Shown here in pieces: positions 5,661 through 12,175 of a stretch of 12,175 nt of DNA. The stretch's first letter is position 1; every line of letters starts with the position of its first letter. Source of the DNA: an uncultured Lachnospiraceae bacterium (GTDB lineage Bacteria; Bacillota_A; Clostridia; Lachnospirales; Lachnospiraceae); assembly GCA_910587495.1 (NCBI GenBank), contig CAJUMT010000096.1:1-12175 (forward strand). Reading direction: 5' to 3'. A program made the position numbers and the translations under genes. The notes under the pieces are model-generated. The model did no database searches and had not been told where the DNA came from. It worked only from the letters and a program-made list of their open reading frames with translations.

Positions 5661-7793
5661 TTACATAAGCGGTTCCAGTTTCAGAGCCGGATGTCCTTTT
5701 TCTGTCAGGAACTCCATCAATTTTTCAGGATCGTCCGCAGTAATTGTCTCGTCCGCGATCATATCCGTGAAATTATCAATGCCATACAGCTCTTTTGCAG
5801 TCTGGTTCAGTCTGTCTGCCACGGTCTCTTTCAGATCCTTCGGCATCCATACGATACGCTCTACGCCGCCTTCTGCCTTCATGAACTTCTTGGAAGCGAT
5901 GAAGTGTTTGCCGTGTCCCATGAATCCAGGAGTCTGTACGCCGCCGCCTGTCATGGAAGCCAGATCGCCGAAGGTCATACCGATCGGAGTCAGGCCTGCA
6001 TACTCACGGTTCGCAATAACCACACCATTGGATGCCGGCTCAATACCGCAGATACACTCGAAGCATCCGCAGGAAGTCATCGGGTCTTCCATAATGGAGT
6101 ACAGAGTAACGTGCTCTAAAGCACCCTGGGAGAATTTAGCAACAGCTTCATCAACGTCTTCGTAACGTCCGAGGTTCTCGTCGATCACTCTCTCTTTTGT
6201 GATCTCCTGGCAAGGTCCTTCTGGATCAAGCTGATGGGTTGCTTTTGCATCCAGCCATGAAACAGCGCCGCAAAGGCCAAGTCTCTCAGGAGTTACCACG
6301 CATACATGGCTCGGGGAGAATGCCTGGCACATGATACAGCTGTAGTATACCGGAACAGCTTCGTCTGTAAGGGAGGTAAGACGCTCGTCACGGCGGTCAT
6401 AAGCCGGGATTGCCAGCTCATGGCGGAGTTTGGAGCACTCAGCCTCATCTGTAATGATGGTAACAGCACATTTATCAACAACTGCATCAAACTCGTTTTT
6501 GATGTTTGCATAAAGCACTTCTGCAAGATCTTTTGCACGGAAACCGGCGTCAAATGTTCCTTTGCTTACACGAACGCGGATCATATCACGCTGCCCGGTA
6601 TGCATTACACCTTCGATACAGTTTACATAGCTGTGGAATTTACGCTCGAATACCGGCTCAAAGTCAGTCTGCATATTCTTTCCTGCTACATCTACAATAT
6701 AAGCGATAGCATTCTTGCTGCCTACTTCAAACTCATCAAAATCTTTGCCGACCAGCGTAAACTTGTGGTCTTCGATCTCGGTAAGGTCTTTGGTACATAC
6801 AAGCTCGAAGCTGTCTTTTCTTGATCCGTCAAACTCAACCTGCATATCAGCTTTACGGATGATCTCACCTTCAAATGCAGACGCGAAGGATACCGGAATA
6901 TCGATCTTCGTGATTTTGATTTTGATGTCGCGTGCCTCAAGGGAAGTAGCGTTGAATTTGGATACGTCTTCCTGTACGATCAAGCTCTTCGGTACGCGGA
7001 AAATATTCTCTGTCTCGTTGGTAACTACCGGGAAGCCAAGTGCGATAGCGCCTGCGCCGCATGCAACAATTACGTCGTCCAGCGGTTTGAATGCGTTAAC
7101 AAATGCCGGTACACGCTCGAAAGTATACTTCATCAGATTTGCTGCATCGCCTGGAGTGATGTTACCAAAGATCAAAGCCGCACGAAGTGCAACGGATACA
7201 ACATGGATAACAGAAGTAACTTCTTTGCCAAGCGGTACGATACGCACTGCAAAGCCCATATTAAGGCCTGCCTCTATACACTGGTCGATCACGCCGCCTA
7301 CCAGGGTAACCAGAATACCCTGTGCCTGATAGCTCTTTACAAGTTCAACTGCCTCTTCTTTGGAAGGAGCGGTTCCAAGGATAACAGCTACACCGGGGAT
7401 ATCGCCGGTAACCAGCGGAACGCCCAGTTCACGGATGGCTGCGTCTGCCAGATGGCCGTAAATAGGCTCTTCGTATGGTGTAGCCCCATCAAGATATTTT
7501 AATGCTTCAATAAACTCAGCACACAGAGCTGTAGCAACACCGCTCATGAATGCGTCGTTCAGTCTTTTTTCTCTGGTCATCAGTGTCTTGACTACGCCAA
7601 GAGCCTCTTTTAACTCGCCCAGATTAGATACTTTTGTTCCTGTTACTGCATAGTAGCATGGCAGACTGTAAGCGGTATGCGGGAAAGATACTGCTTTGTC
7701 AGCACCATGCGCTGCGATGGCATTGTTAATTGCAGTCTCTGTCAGTCCATAAACTGCATCATTTCCGCCAAATACTCTATCAAATAATGTCAC
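5661..7793 (-). CDS. acsB: Acetyl-CoA synthase catalytic subunit AcsB
   Basis: 710 residues from GTG 7793-7791 (MTLFDRVFGG), chosen because GGAGG lies 8 nt upstream; a longer in-frame start at 7829 would overlap the end of cooC2 and lacks family similarity. Length is close to the usual 729 and includes the N-terminal domain that docks on CODH and carries the CO tunnel. AcsB joins CO, the CFeSP methyl group and CoA to make acetyl-CoA. A-cluster residues are all present: cysteines C486, C489, C498 and C508 (SCIMCQAFSPSHVC...GLC) hold the [4Fe-4S] cluster and bridge the proximal nickel, and C575-G576-C577 (MTSCGCF) binds the distal nickel. GFMGHGKHFIASKKF and the ending KGHPALKLEPLM are typical. 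It starts 19 bp after cooC2, which probably loads its nickel. Confidence 0.97.
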   Translation of the reverse strand: MTLFDRVFGGNDAVYGLTETAINNAIAAHGADKAVSFPHTAYSLPCYYAVTGTKVSNLGELKEALGVVKTLMTREKRLNDAFMSGVATALCAEFIEALKYLDGATPYEEPIYGHLADAAIRELGVPLVTGDIPGVAVILGTAPSKEEAVELVKSYQAQGILVTLVGGVIDQCIEAGLNMGFAVRIVPLGKEVTSVIHVVSVALRAALIFGNITPGDAANLMKYTFERVPAFVNAFKPLDDVIVACGAGAIALGFPVVTNETENIFRVPKSLIVQEDVSKFNATSLEARDIKIKITKIDIPVSFASAFEGEIIRKADMQVEFDGSRKDSFELVCTKDLTEIEDHKFTLVGKDFDEFEVGSKNAIAYIVDVAGKNMQTDFEPVFERKFHSYVNCIEGVMHTGQRDMIRVRVSKGTFDAGFRAKDLAEVLYANIKNEFDAVVDKCAVTIITDEAECSKLRHELAIPAYDRRDERLTSLTDEAVPVYYSCIMCQAFSPSHVCVVTPERLGLCGAVSWLDAKATHQLDPEGPCQEITKERVIDENLGRYEDVDEAVAKFSQGALEHVTLYSIMEDPMTSCGCFECICGIEPASNGVVIANREYAGLTPIGMTFGDLASMTGGGVQTPGFMGHGKHFIASKKFMKAEGGVERIVWMPKDLKETVADRLNQTAKELYGIDNFTDMIADETITADDPEKLMEFLTEKGHPALKLEPLM

Positions 7794-7812
7794 GGTATAT
7801 ACCTCCAAAATT

Positions 7813-8580
7813 CTAATTTGATTGATCAAGGATATCCTTTATTTTCCGGATCTCCTCCTTTGCGGACTCACTGAAATCATAGGGAGATTTCCCCTGGCGG
7901 TCCGCATCTATCACTTCCGTGTTGTAGTGGATAAATCCAAGCAAATCTTCTGCCGGTATCCTGGAACGAACAAACTCTTCATCTTCTGCATTGCGTACTT
8001 TGTTCGCAACCACGCGCACCTGCCTGACTCCAAGGTCATCAGCAAGGCGTTTCACGTTCTTATAAGTCTGTACGCTTCTTGCACCAGGTTCAATAACCAC
8101 AATGAACTGCTCCATGGATTCGCAGGTTCCCCGTCCCAGATGCTCCAGGCCGGCTTCCATATCCATGATTACCACATCACTGCTGCGAAGTACCAGATGG
8201 TTGATGATCCGCCGAAGCATCACATGCTCCGGACATACGCATCCGCCACCGCCAGTCTCCACCGTTCCAAGCAAAAGAAGCTTCACACCGTTACAGGTTT
8301 TACTGTAAGTGTCTGGAATGTCACTTACTTTAGGATTCAATGTATAAAATTCATTATCCGGCCCTGCTCCGGTACGTTCCTCCACAAGCTTTCTCATCCT
8401 GCTGATGGGGATGATGGAATCCAGTACTTCTTCCGGAAATCCAAGCGCCAGTCCCAAATTAGCATCCGGGTCTACGTCAGCGGCAAGTACCGTCTTTCCT
8501 TCCTCTGCATATAATCTTGCAAGCGTAGCTGCAAAGGTTGTCTTTCCGACCCCGCCTTTTCCGGTAATCGCTATCTTCAA
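7813..8580 (-). CDS. cooC: CooC-family nickel-insertion ATPase, copy 2 (between acsA and acsB)
   Basis: 255 residues from TTG 8580-8578, giving MKIAITGKGGVGKTT, the usual CooC opening; GGAGG at 8594-8590 is 9 nt upstream. An in-frame GTG at 8589 directly abuts that site and is less likely. It is a MinD/ParA-type P-loop ATPase: deviant Walker A GKGGVGKTT at 7-15, switch region DVDPDANLGLAL, and Walker B-like VVIMDMEAGLEH. The CxC pair C114/C116 (GGCVCPE) binds nickel at the dimer interface in characterised CooC. ATP-driven dimer changes are thought to release nickel to the CODH C-cluster or the ACS A-cluster. Being immediately ahead of acsB suggests AcsB as the client (AcsF-like role), but this is by position only. 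Confidence 0.92.
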   Translation of the reverse strand: MKIAITGKGGVGKTTFAATLARLYAEEGKTVLAADVDPDANLGLALGFPEEVLDSIIPISRMRKLVEERTGAGPDNEFYTLNPKVSDIPDTYSKTCNGVKLLLLGTVETGGGGCVCPEHVMLRRIINHLVLRSSDVVIMDMEAGLEHLGRGTCESMEQFIVVIEPGARSVQTYKNVKRLADDLGVRQVRVVANKVRNAEDEEFVRSRIPAEDLLGFIHYNTEVIDADRQGKSPYDFSESAKEEIRKIKDILDQSN

Positions 8581-8623
8581 TGTCGTCACCCTCCGGTCAA
8601 AAAATTTTCTTTCATGTTTATGA

Positions 8624-10516
8624 TTAGATACCGATTGCGGTTCTCTTCTCTTCGATTCTTTCGATCATCAGATCAACCAGTTTCTCGATATCGGTCTCAA
8701 CTGTATAAGCAGCCTCTACCCAGTCGCGTACGCCGTTGGTCAGAAGTTCCTGCATCTCTGTAGAACCGCTTACATACGGGTCTACACCAAGGAACGTATC
8801 AATACCGGTAGATACAACGTAGTTACCGATAGAAACAGCTTTTTCGGACATCCACTCCGGAGCACATCCTACAACCGGAAGCTGAGAGATATTCAGGCCG
8901 GAATCCTTGGCAAGTTCAGCTACCAGGATCATCATACGGCTGATATCAACACAGGAACCCATATGTAATACAGGCGGGATATCTGCCAGTTCACATACAC
9001 GTTTCAGACCTGCGCCGCAGAGATCTTTCGCTCTCTTATCCATTAAACCAGCTTTTGCCGCCGCCTGTGCCGCACAACCGGATGCAACGACTACGATATC
9101 GTTTGCAAGCAGCTTCTTCATCAATTCAATATGGGCGGTATCCGGGCGGATCTTCGGATTATTACATCCAACCATAGCCACTGCACCACGGAGAACACCG
9201 GAAGTAATACACTCAATAAGAGGTTTGGTTGTTCCAAGCACGTCTACCTGGGAATTGGTAACGCCGTCAAGCACTTTTACCATTGCTTCAAGGGAATAAC
9301 CAACTGTTGCTTTCTGCTTGATATCCGGGATATGTACCAATTCTGGTTTTCTGTTCTTGAAGTTATCGCATGCCATCTTCACGATCTGTTTTGCTTTTTC
9401 TGCCGCTGTCCCTACTGAGAACTGGATAAATTCTGAATCCGGCATCTGAGCGATCGGGGAAGTGGTGATAAATTTAGTATGGAAGCATTTACTCAGAGGT
9501 CCAAGTGCCGGGAAAATACACTGCACGTCAACAACAATTGCTTCGCAGGCACCGGTCAGGATTACGTTCTCCTGCTGCAGGAAGTTGCCTGCCATCGGCA
9601 CTGCACGACGCATAGCTACCTCGTTGGAAGTACAGCACACACCGGATACGGTAATGCCTTTTGCACCCTGCTCTTTTGCATACGCGATCATTTCAGGATC
9701 ATCCGCATATTCGCAGACCATCTCGGACAATGACGGGTCATGTCCATGTACAACAATATTTACATTGTCAGCGTTCATAACGCCAAGGTTAGCTTCCGTA
9801 TCAACCGGCTTCGGAGTTCCGAACAGTACGTCGGAGAACTCGGTACCGCACATGGAACCGCCCCATCCATCACAAAGACCTGCACGGAAAGACTGGCGTA
9901 CAAGCGCTTCCGGCTTGGAAGAACATCCCATATGAGTCATATGCAGGGAAGAAGCAACCTCACGGTCAATTGCACGCGGCATAATGCCTGCTTTCTCCCA
10001 CAATTCCTGCGTGTGCTTCGGCGCACGCTGGGTCCAACGCTGGAAACCAAACGGTTTACCATACTCTAACAGAGCCATCTCTGCTACTTCATGAGCAAGA
10101 TCATAGATATCTTTGCCTTCGGTCTCTACACCCCACTCTTTTGCGATACGGATCAGTTTATCCGGATCTTTTACTTTATAAGCCCCATCCGGAGCAGACG
10201 CATACAGAGTATGGCAGATCTCACGTCCGTGATCAGAGTGAGTTGCAGCTCCGCCTGCGGTAAATTTCAAATAGTTACGTCCTACGATACCATGAGCGTC
10301 ACATCCGCAGATTCCTCTCGGAGCCTTCGGAGTGATACGGCACGGACCCATAGCACAGATACGGCAGCAGATACCCTGCTCGCCAAATTTACAATGTGGT
10401 GTCTGGTTCTTAACACGGATCTGCCATGCGTCAGCGCCAACTTTTGCGCCAGTCTCAAGCAGTCTATTTGTAGCGGCTTCGAACTCTTCAACTGTTGTTA
10501 ATTTAAAGTCTCCCAT
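8624..10516 (-). CDS. acsA: Ni-Fe carbon monoxide dehydrogenase catalytic subunit AcsA/CooS
   Basis: 630 residues, the usual length, from ATG 10516-10514 with AAAGGAG 6-7 nt upstream. It reduces CO2 to CO (or oxidises CO) at a [Ni-4Fe-4S] C-cluster and feeds CO through a tunnel to AcsB. N-terminal iron-sulfur ligands: C42 and C50 for the intersubunit D-cluster; C51, C54, C59 and C70 for the B-cluster (CKFGEQGICCRICAMGPCR...GIC). C-cluster ligands by alignment with characterised enzymes: the VHGHDP histidine near 257-259, C295 (GVCCTSNE), C333 (VDVQC), C451 (MVGCNNP), C481 (ASGCAAQ) and C522 (MGSCVD). An extra cysteine, C72 (GICGCDAHG), follows the last B-cluster ligand where many homologues have a small residue. 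The gene lies between two cooC copies, fitting nickel loading at both metal sites. Confidence 0.97.
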   Translation of the reverse strand: MGDFKLTTVEEFEAATNRLLETGAKVGADAWQIRVKNQTPHCKFGEQGICCRICAMGPCRITPKAPRGICGCDAHGIVGRNYLKFTAGGAATHSDHGREICHTLYASAPDGAYKVKDPDKLIRIAKEWGVETEGKDIYDLAHEVAEMALLEYGKPFGFQRWTQRAPKHTQELWEKAGIMPRAIDREVASSLHMTHMGCSSKPEALVRQSFRAGLCDGWGGSMCGTEFSDVLFGTPKPVDTEANLGVMNADNVNIVVHGHDPSLSEMVCEYADDPEMIAYAKEQGAKGITVSGVCCTSNEVAMRRAVPMAGNFLQQENVILTGACEAIVVDVQCIFPALGPLSKCFHTKFITTSPIAQMPDSEFIQFSVGTAAEKAKQIVKMACDNFKNRKPELVHIPDIKQKATVGYSLEAMVKVLDGVTNSQVDVLGTTKPLIECITSGVLRGAVAMVGCNNPKIRPDTAHIELMKKLLANDIVVVASGCAAQAAAKAGLMDKRAKDLCGAGLKRVCELADIPPVLHMGSCVDISRMMILVAELAKDSGLNISQLPVVGCAPEWMSEKAVSIGNYVVSTGIDTFLGVDPYVSGSTEMQELLTNGVRDWVEAAYTVETDIEKLVDLMIERIEEKRTAIGI

Positions 10517-10543
10517 ATAAATCTCCTTTACGCAGCCGGGCTT

Positions 10544-11314
10544 TTACAGCTCCAGGCTGTCAATAATCTTATACAATGCCTGTCTAACAGGATTATCTGA
10601 CGGAAGCCCCGTCGTCGGGGTGCCTGCACTGTCGTATTCATATACGCCGTCATCATGAGGTACAACCCCGAAAAGTGTGAGTTCCTGTTTACGGATCTCT
10701 TCCTGAACACCTTCATTCAGTACGCCTCCAGGCGCACGGTTCACTATCAGACCGACTTTTTTTGGCTTCAGCCCGCATTCCGGAATCAGTCTGGCAATTC
10801 GTCCGACTGCCTGGATTCCCCTGCGGGAACAGTCACTTACCAGGATCACAGCATCCACACCGGGTAAAATCCCCCGGCTGATATGTTCCATACCAGCTTC
10901 GTTGTCGACAACAACATAATTATAGTGCTGCGAACGCTTGGCTACCTGAGCGGTCAACAGGCCGTTAACAAAACAATAGCAGCCTTTACCCTGTGTGTGA
11001 CCCATTACAAGCAGATCATAATCATCCTCTTCCACAAGCGCAGAATCAAACTTAAATTCGGTATATTCCTGTTTTGATACACCCGGAGGAATTGGGCTTT
11101 TATCAACCAGTTCCGCCTTGGCGACTTCTTCACGGATATCTCCCAGAGTCATATCCACTTCCACGCCAAGCACCTCGTTCAAATTTGAATTGGCATCTGC
11201 GTCAACCGCGAGGATGGGTCCTTTCTTTTTTTCTACTAAATACTGAATCAGCATACCGGTCAGTGTGGTCTTACCCACGCCTCCCTTGCCTGCTACTGCA
11301 ATTGTCTGCGGCAT
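10544..11314 (-). CDS. cooC: CooC-family nickel-insertion ATPase, copy 1 (upstream of acsA)
   Basis: 256 residues from ATG 11314-11312 (MPQTIAVAGKGGVGKTT), chosen because AGGAG is 8 nt upstream; a start at 11350 would add 12 residues outside the family pattern. Deviant Walker A lies at 9-17, AVDADANSNLNEVLG is the switch I region, the CxC nickel site is C112/C114 (KGCYCFVNG), and VVVDNEAGMEHISRG is the Walker B region. The central section (TLGDIREEVAK...PIPPGVSKQEYTEFKF) is of the kind seen in CooC copies next to CODH genes. It is clearly diverged from the second copy at 7813-8580, suggesting two client sites rather than a recent duplication. It starts the acsA transcription block and probably matures the C-cluster. 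Confidence 0.93.
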   Translation of the reverse strand: MPQTIAVAGKGGVGKTTLTGMLIQYLVEKKKGPILAVDADANSNLNEVLGVEVDMTLGDIREEVAKAELVDKSPIPPGVSKQEYTEFKFDSALVEEDDYDLLVMGHTQGKGCYCFVNGLLTAQVAKRSQHYNYVVVDNEAGMEHISRGILPGVDAVILVSDCSRRGIQAVGRIARLIPECGLKPKKVGLIVNRAPGGVLNEGVQEEIRKQELTLFGVVPHDDGVYEYDSAGTPTTGLPSDNPVRQALYKIIDSLEL

Positions 11315-11660
11315 ATTGTCATCTCCTAAAATCTTACTGTCTTTTTTCATACATAATAAATGTACGTTTTCCGAAATCTGTCGATGACCCCGGATATTTC
11401 TTGAAATACTGTTTTCTTTCCTGCTGCCTCTGCGTCAGACGGTTCTCTATCAAACGGCATCAAAAAGCCCCGCCTCCTGGGAATGACCTCACAAAACCTG
11501 TGTAGGATCACGCAGCTGCTGCGGGAAAAATTCCCCTTTGATGGTGGCTGCCTGATCTGTGATCAGCATAATACGCTTTGATCCACAACTTCTGTTTCAT
11601 TGCTCCTGGCAGCCGCACCGCTATCTACCTCCATTCTATATATAAATTTGCAATTGAAAC
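11315..11660 (-). other. 346-bp stretch without a recognised gene; possible decayed small gene or leader ORFs
   Basis: No intact family gene is seen. Three short frames follow each other on the minus strand: 11618-11508 (36 residues from GTG, with GGAGG 9 nt upstream, containing MKQKLWIKAYYADHRS), 11569-11489 (26 residues, MLITDQAATIKGEFFPQQLR) and 11460-11347 (37 residues, MPFDREPSDAEAAGKK..., preceded by AGGAGG). Moving from the first to the second to the third needs a +1 shift each time. Together they could encode a protein of roughly 85 residues, as expected of a decayed or miscalled small gene. A weak promoter candidate (TCGACA at 11384-11379, TATTAT at 11358-11353, 20-nt spacer) would serve cooC1. 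A dyad, CTGATC-TGT-GATCAG, lies at 11552-11566. Confidence 0.35.
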
Positions 11661-11855
11661 CTATTCTTCTGTGCAGTTGATTTTCACAACTGAATTCGCA
11701 AGATCTACCATGGAAATAGTACCTTCCACCGTAATCTCGCCGCCCATAATATCGCGGATACGGACTATATTGCCCTCCACGTCCAGGCGGCTTGCGTTTT
11801 TGATCAGGATGCTTTCGCTCTCCTTTTTCTTTCCATATACTGTTGCAAGACACAT
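11661..11855 (-). CDS. cooT: CooT-family small nickel-binding protein
   Basis: 64 residues from ATG 11855-11853 with AGGAGG 9 nt upstream. The opening MCLATVYGKK, the acidic or charged middle (LDVEGNIVRIRDIMGGE) and the closing GTISMVDLANSVVKI match the CooT family of about 65-residue beta-barrel proteins. In Rhodospirillum rubrum CooT is encoded with CO dehydrogenase genes and binds nickel through the cysteine at position 2, which is present here. Its neighbours strengthen the reading: a His/Cys-rich protein 24 bp upstream and CODH/ACS nickel-insertion genes downstream. It is probably translated with the His-rich gene as a nickel-supply pair. Many CooT homologues occur outside CODH clusters, so the precise client is inferred. 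Confidence 0.85.
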   Translation of the reverse strand: MCLATVYGKKKESESILIKNASRLDVEGNIVRIRDIMGGEITVEGTISMVDLANSVVKINCTEE

Positions 11856-11879
11856 TGGACTATCCCTCCTGATTCCGGT

Positions 11880-12167
11880 TTACTGCACCAGTGAAAGTGC
11901 GATTGACAATCTCATATTGCCTTTTTCAAAGTCCTCTACGCCTTTCTCTATCTGAGCGGCAGCGTCATCTCTGCCCTGCTCCCTTAAGTGCTTTGCAATG
12001 ACAGCAAGCTCCTGTGCATGGTGTTTATTGTGGTCCAGCATATATGCCAATACCGCCGTATCCTCATCCTGTGGCTGCGCACCATGATCATGGCCGCATC
12101 CGCAGTGGTCGTGAGTATGACCGTCGCATCCGCAGTGGTCATGATTATGCTCATGCTCATGGCCTTC
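11880..12167 (-). CDS. His/Cys-rich putative nickel-binding protein, 5' end interrupted or cut
   Basis: The frame is open for 95 codons down to TAA 11882-11880. The first 29 residues are metal-binding: HEHEHNHDHCGCDGHTHDHC and on, with ten His and four Cys in alternating pattern. A helical tail of about 66 residues follows (AYMLDHNKHHAQELAVIAKHL...SLVQ). The composition suggests nickel storage or delivery, by analogy with His-rich CooJ, though the layout differs (metal tail at the N-terminus) and I do not recognise the family. Oddly, the frame meets a TAA at 12170-12168 with no ATG before the His block, so the true start needs a frameshift, lies outside the window in another frame, or the sequence has an error. 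An internal ATG (12041-12039) would lose the metal-binding part and lacks a clear ribosome site. Confidence 0.6.
   Translation of the reverse strand, partial: EGHEHEHNHDHCGCDGHTHDHCGCGHDHGAQPQDEDTAVLAYMLDHNKHHAQELAVIAKHLREQGRDDAAAQIEKGVEDFEKGNMRLSIALSLVQ
12096..12140 (-). repeat. 30-bp-period direct repeat encoding HDHCGC
   Basis: The 15-base string GACCACTGCGGATGC (minus strand) occurs at 12140-12126 and again at 12110-12096, a 30-nt period. Each copy encodes the DHCGC core of the metal-binding block of the His/Cys-rich protein. It looks like an in-frame duplication of a 10-residue unit, and such repeats are prone to slippage. Confidence 0.75.
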
Positions 12168-12175
12168 TTAGATCG

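Noticed and set aside
6715..7329. Plus-strand open frame of 204 residues opposite acsB
   Set aside because: Antisense to intact AcsB; Ser/Thr/Ala/Ile-rich composition expected from reverse reading.
7794..7829. N-terminal extension of acsB to 7829
   Set aside because: It would overlap the end of cooC2, lacks a ribosome site, and adds residues not matching AcsB; GGAGG supports GTG at 7793.
7822..8514. Plus-strand open frame of 230 residues opposite cooC2
   Set aside because: Antisense to a gene with a clear P-loop and CxC motif; no family resemblance.
11315..11350. N-terminal extension of cooC1 to 11350
   Set aside because: AGGAG is positioned for ATG 11314, and the family begins just before the P-loop.
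11552..11566. CTGATC-TGT-GATCAG dyad as a CRP/FNR or CooA operator
   Set aside because: Spacing and half-sites do not match TGTGA-N6-TCACA or the CooA-type site, and it lies inside one of the coding-like frames; left as a plain dyad.
11674..11692. CAGTTG-N7-CAACTG inverted repeat near the cooT 3' end as a terminator
   Set aside because: It lies inside the coding sequence of cooT, has a 6-bp stem and no following T-run on the minus strand.
11563..11853. Minus-strand 96-residue frame overlapping cooT
   Set aside because: It is the shifted reading of cooT; the cooT frame has the family N-terminus and the ribosome site. Its tail crosses the 11508-11618 region only by chance.
12168..12170. Stop codon before the His-rich frame as a recoded selenocysteine
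   Set aside because: The codon is TAA, not TGA, so selenocysteine recoding does not apply.

Overview
This window is most of a Wood-Ljungdahl (reductive acetyl-CoA) carbonyl-branch gene cluster. All convincing genes lie on the minus strand, so transcription runs from the right end to the left. The presence of complete acsA, acsB, acsC, acsD and acsE together with acsV points to an anaerobic acetogenic Firmicute. Moderate base composition, strong AAGGAGG-type ribosome binding sites and overall protein style suggest a Lachnospiraceae/Clostridia acetogen (Blautia- or Marvinbryantia-like). The genus is an inference, not something I could search.

Layout in transcription order. (1) 12167-11661, a nickel-handling module: a His/Cys-rich protein whose 5' end is broken or cut by the window edge, then cooT. 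(2) 11660-11315, a 346-bp stretch with no recognised gene; it holds three overlapping short frames that may be one decayed small gene or leader ORFs, plus a weak promoter candidate. (3) 11314-5661, the CODH/ACS catalytic block: cooC1, acsA, cooC2, acsB, closely spaced, each with its own Shine-Dalgarno sequence. (4) 5660-5541, a 120-bp junction with a terminator-like hairpin followed by an extended -10 promoter. (5) 5540-2375, the methyl-transfer block: acsD, acsC, acsE, with a perfect hairpin between acsC and acsE. (6) 2374-1, an 18-bp GU-containing hairpin, two small membrane-protein genes of unknown function, another hairpin, and acsV, which runs off the left edge.

How it works together. 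AcsE moves the methyl group from methyl-tetrahydrofolate to the cobalt of the corrinoid iron-sulfur protein AcsC/AcsD. AcsA (CO dehydrogenase) reduces CO2 to CO, and AcsB (acetyl-CoA synthase) condenses methyl, CO and CoA at its Ni-Ni-[4Fe4S] A-cluster. AcsV reactivates the corrinoid protein when cobalt is oxidised to Co(II). CooC1 and CooC2 are MinD-type ATPases expected to deliver nickel to AcsA and AcsB, and CooT plus the His/Cys-rich protein probably bind or store that nickel.

The least expected parts are the two small membrane-protein genes lodged between acsE and acsV, the structured intergenic hairpins dividing the operon, the interrupted His/Cys-rich gene at the right edge, and the frame-jumping coding-like segment upstream of cooC1. 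No tRNA, rRNA, CRISPR array, insertion sequence or phage gene was seen.
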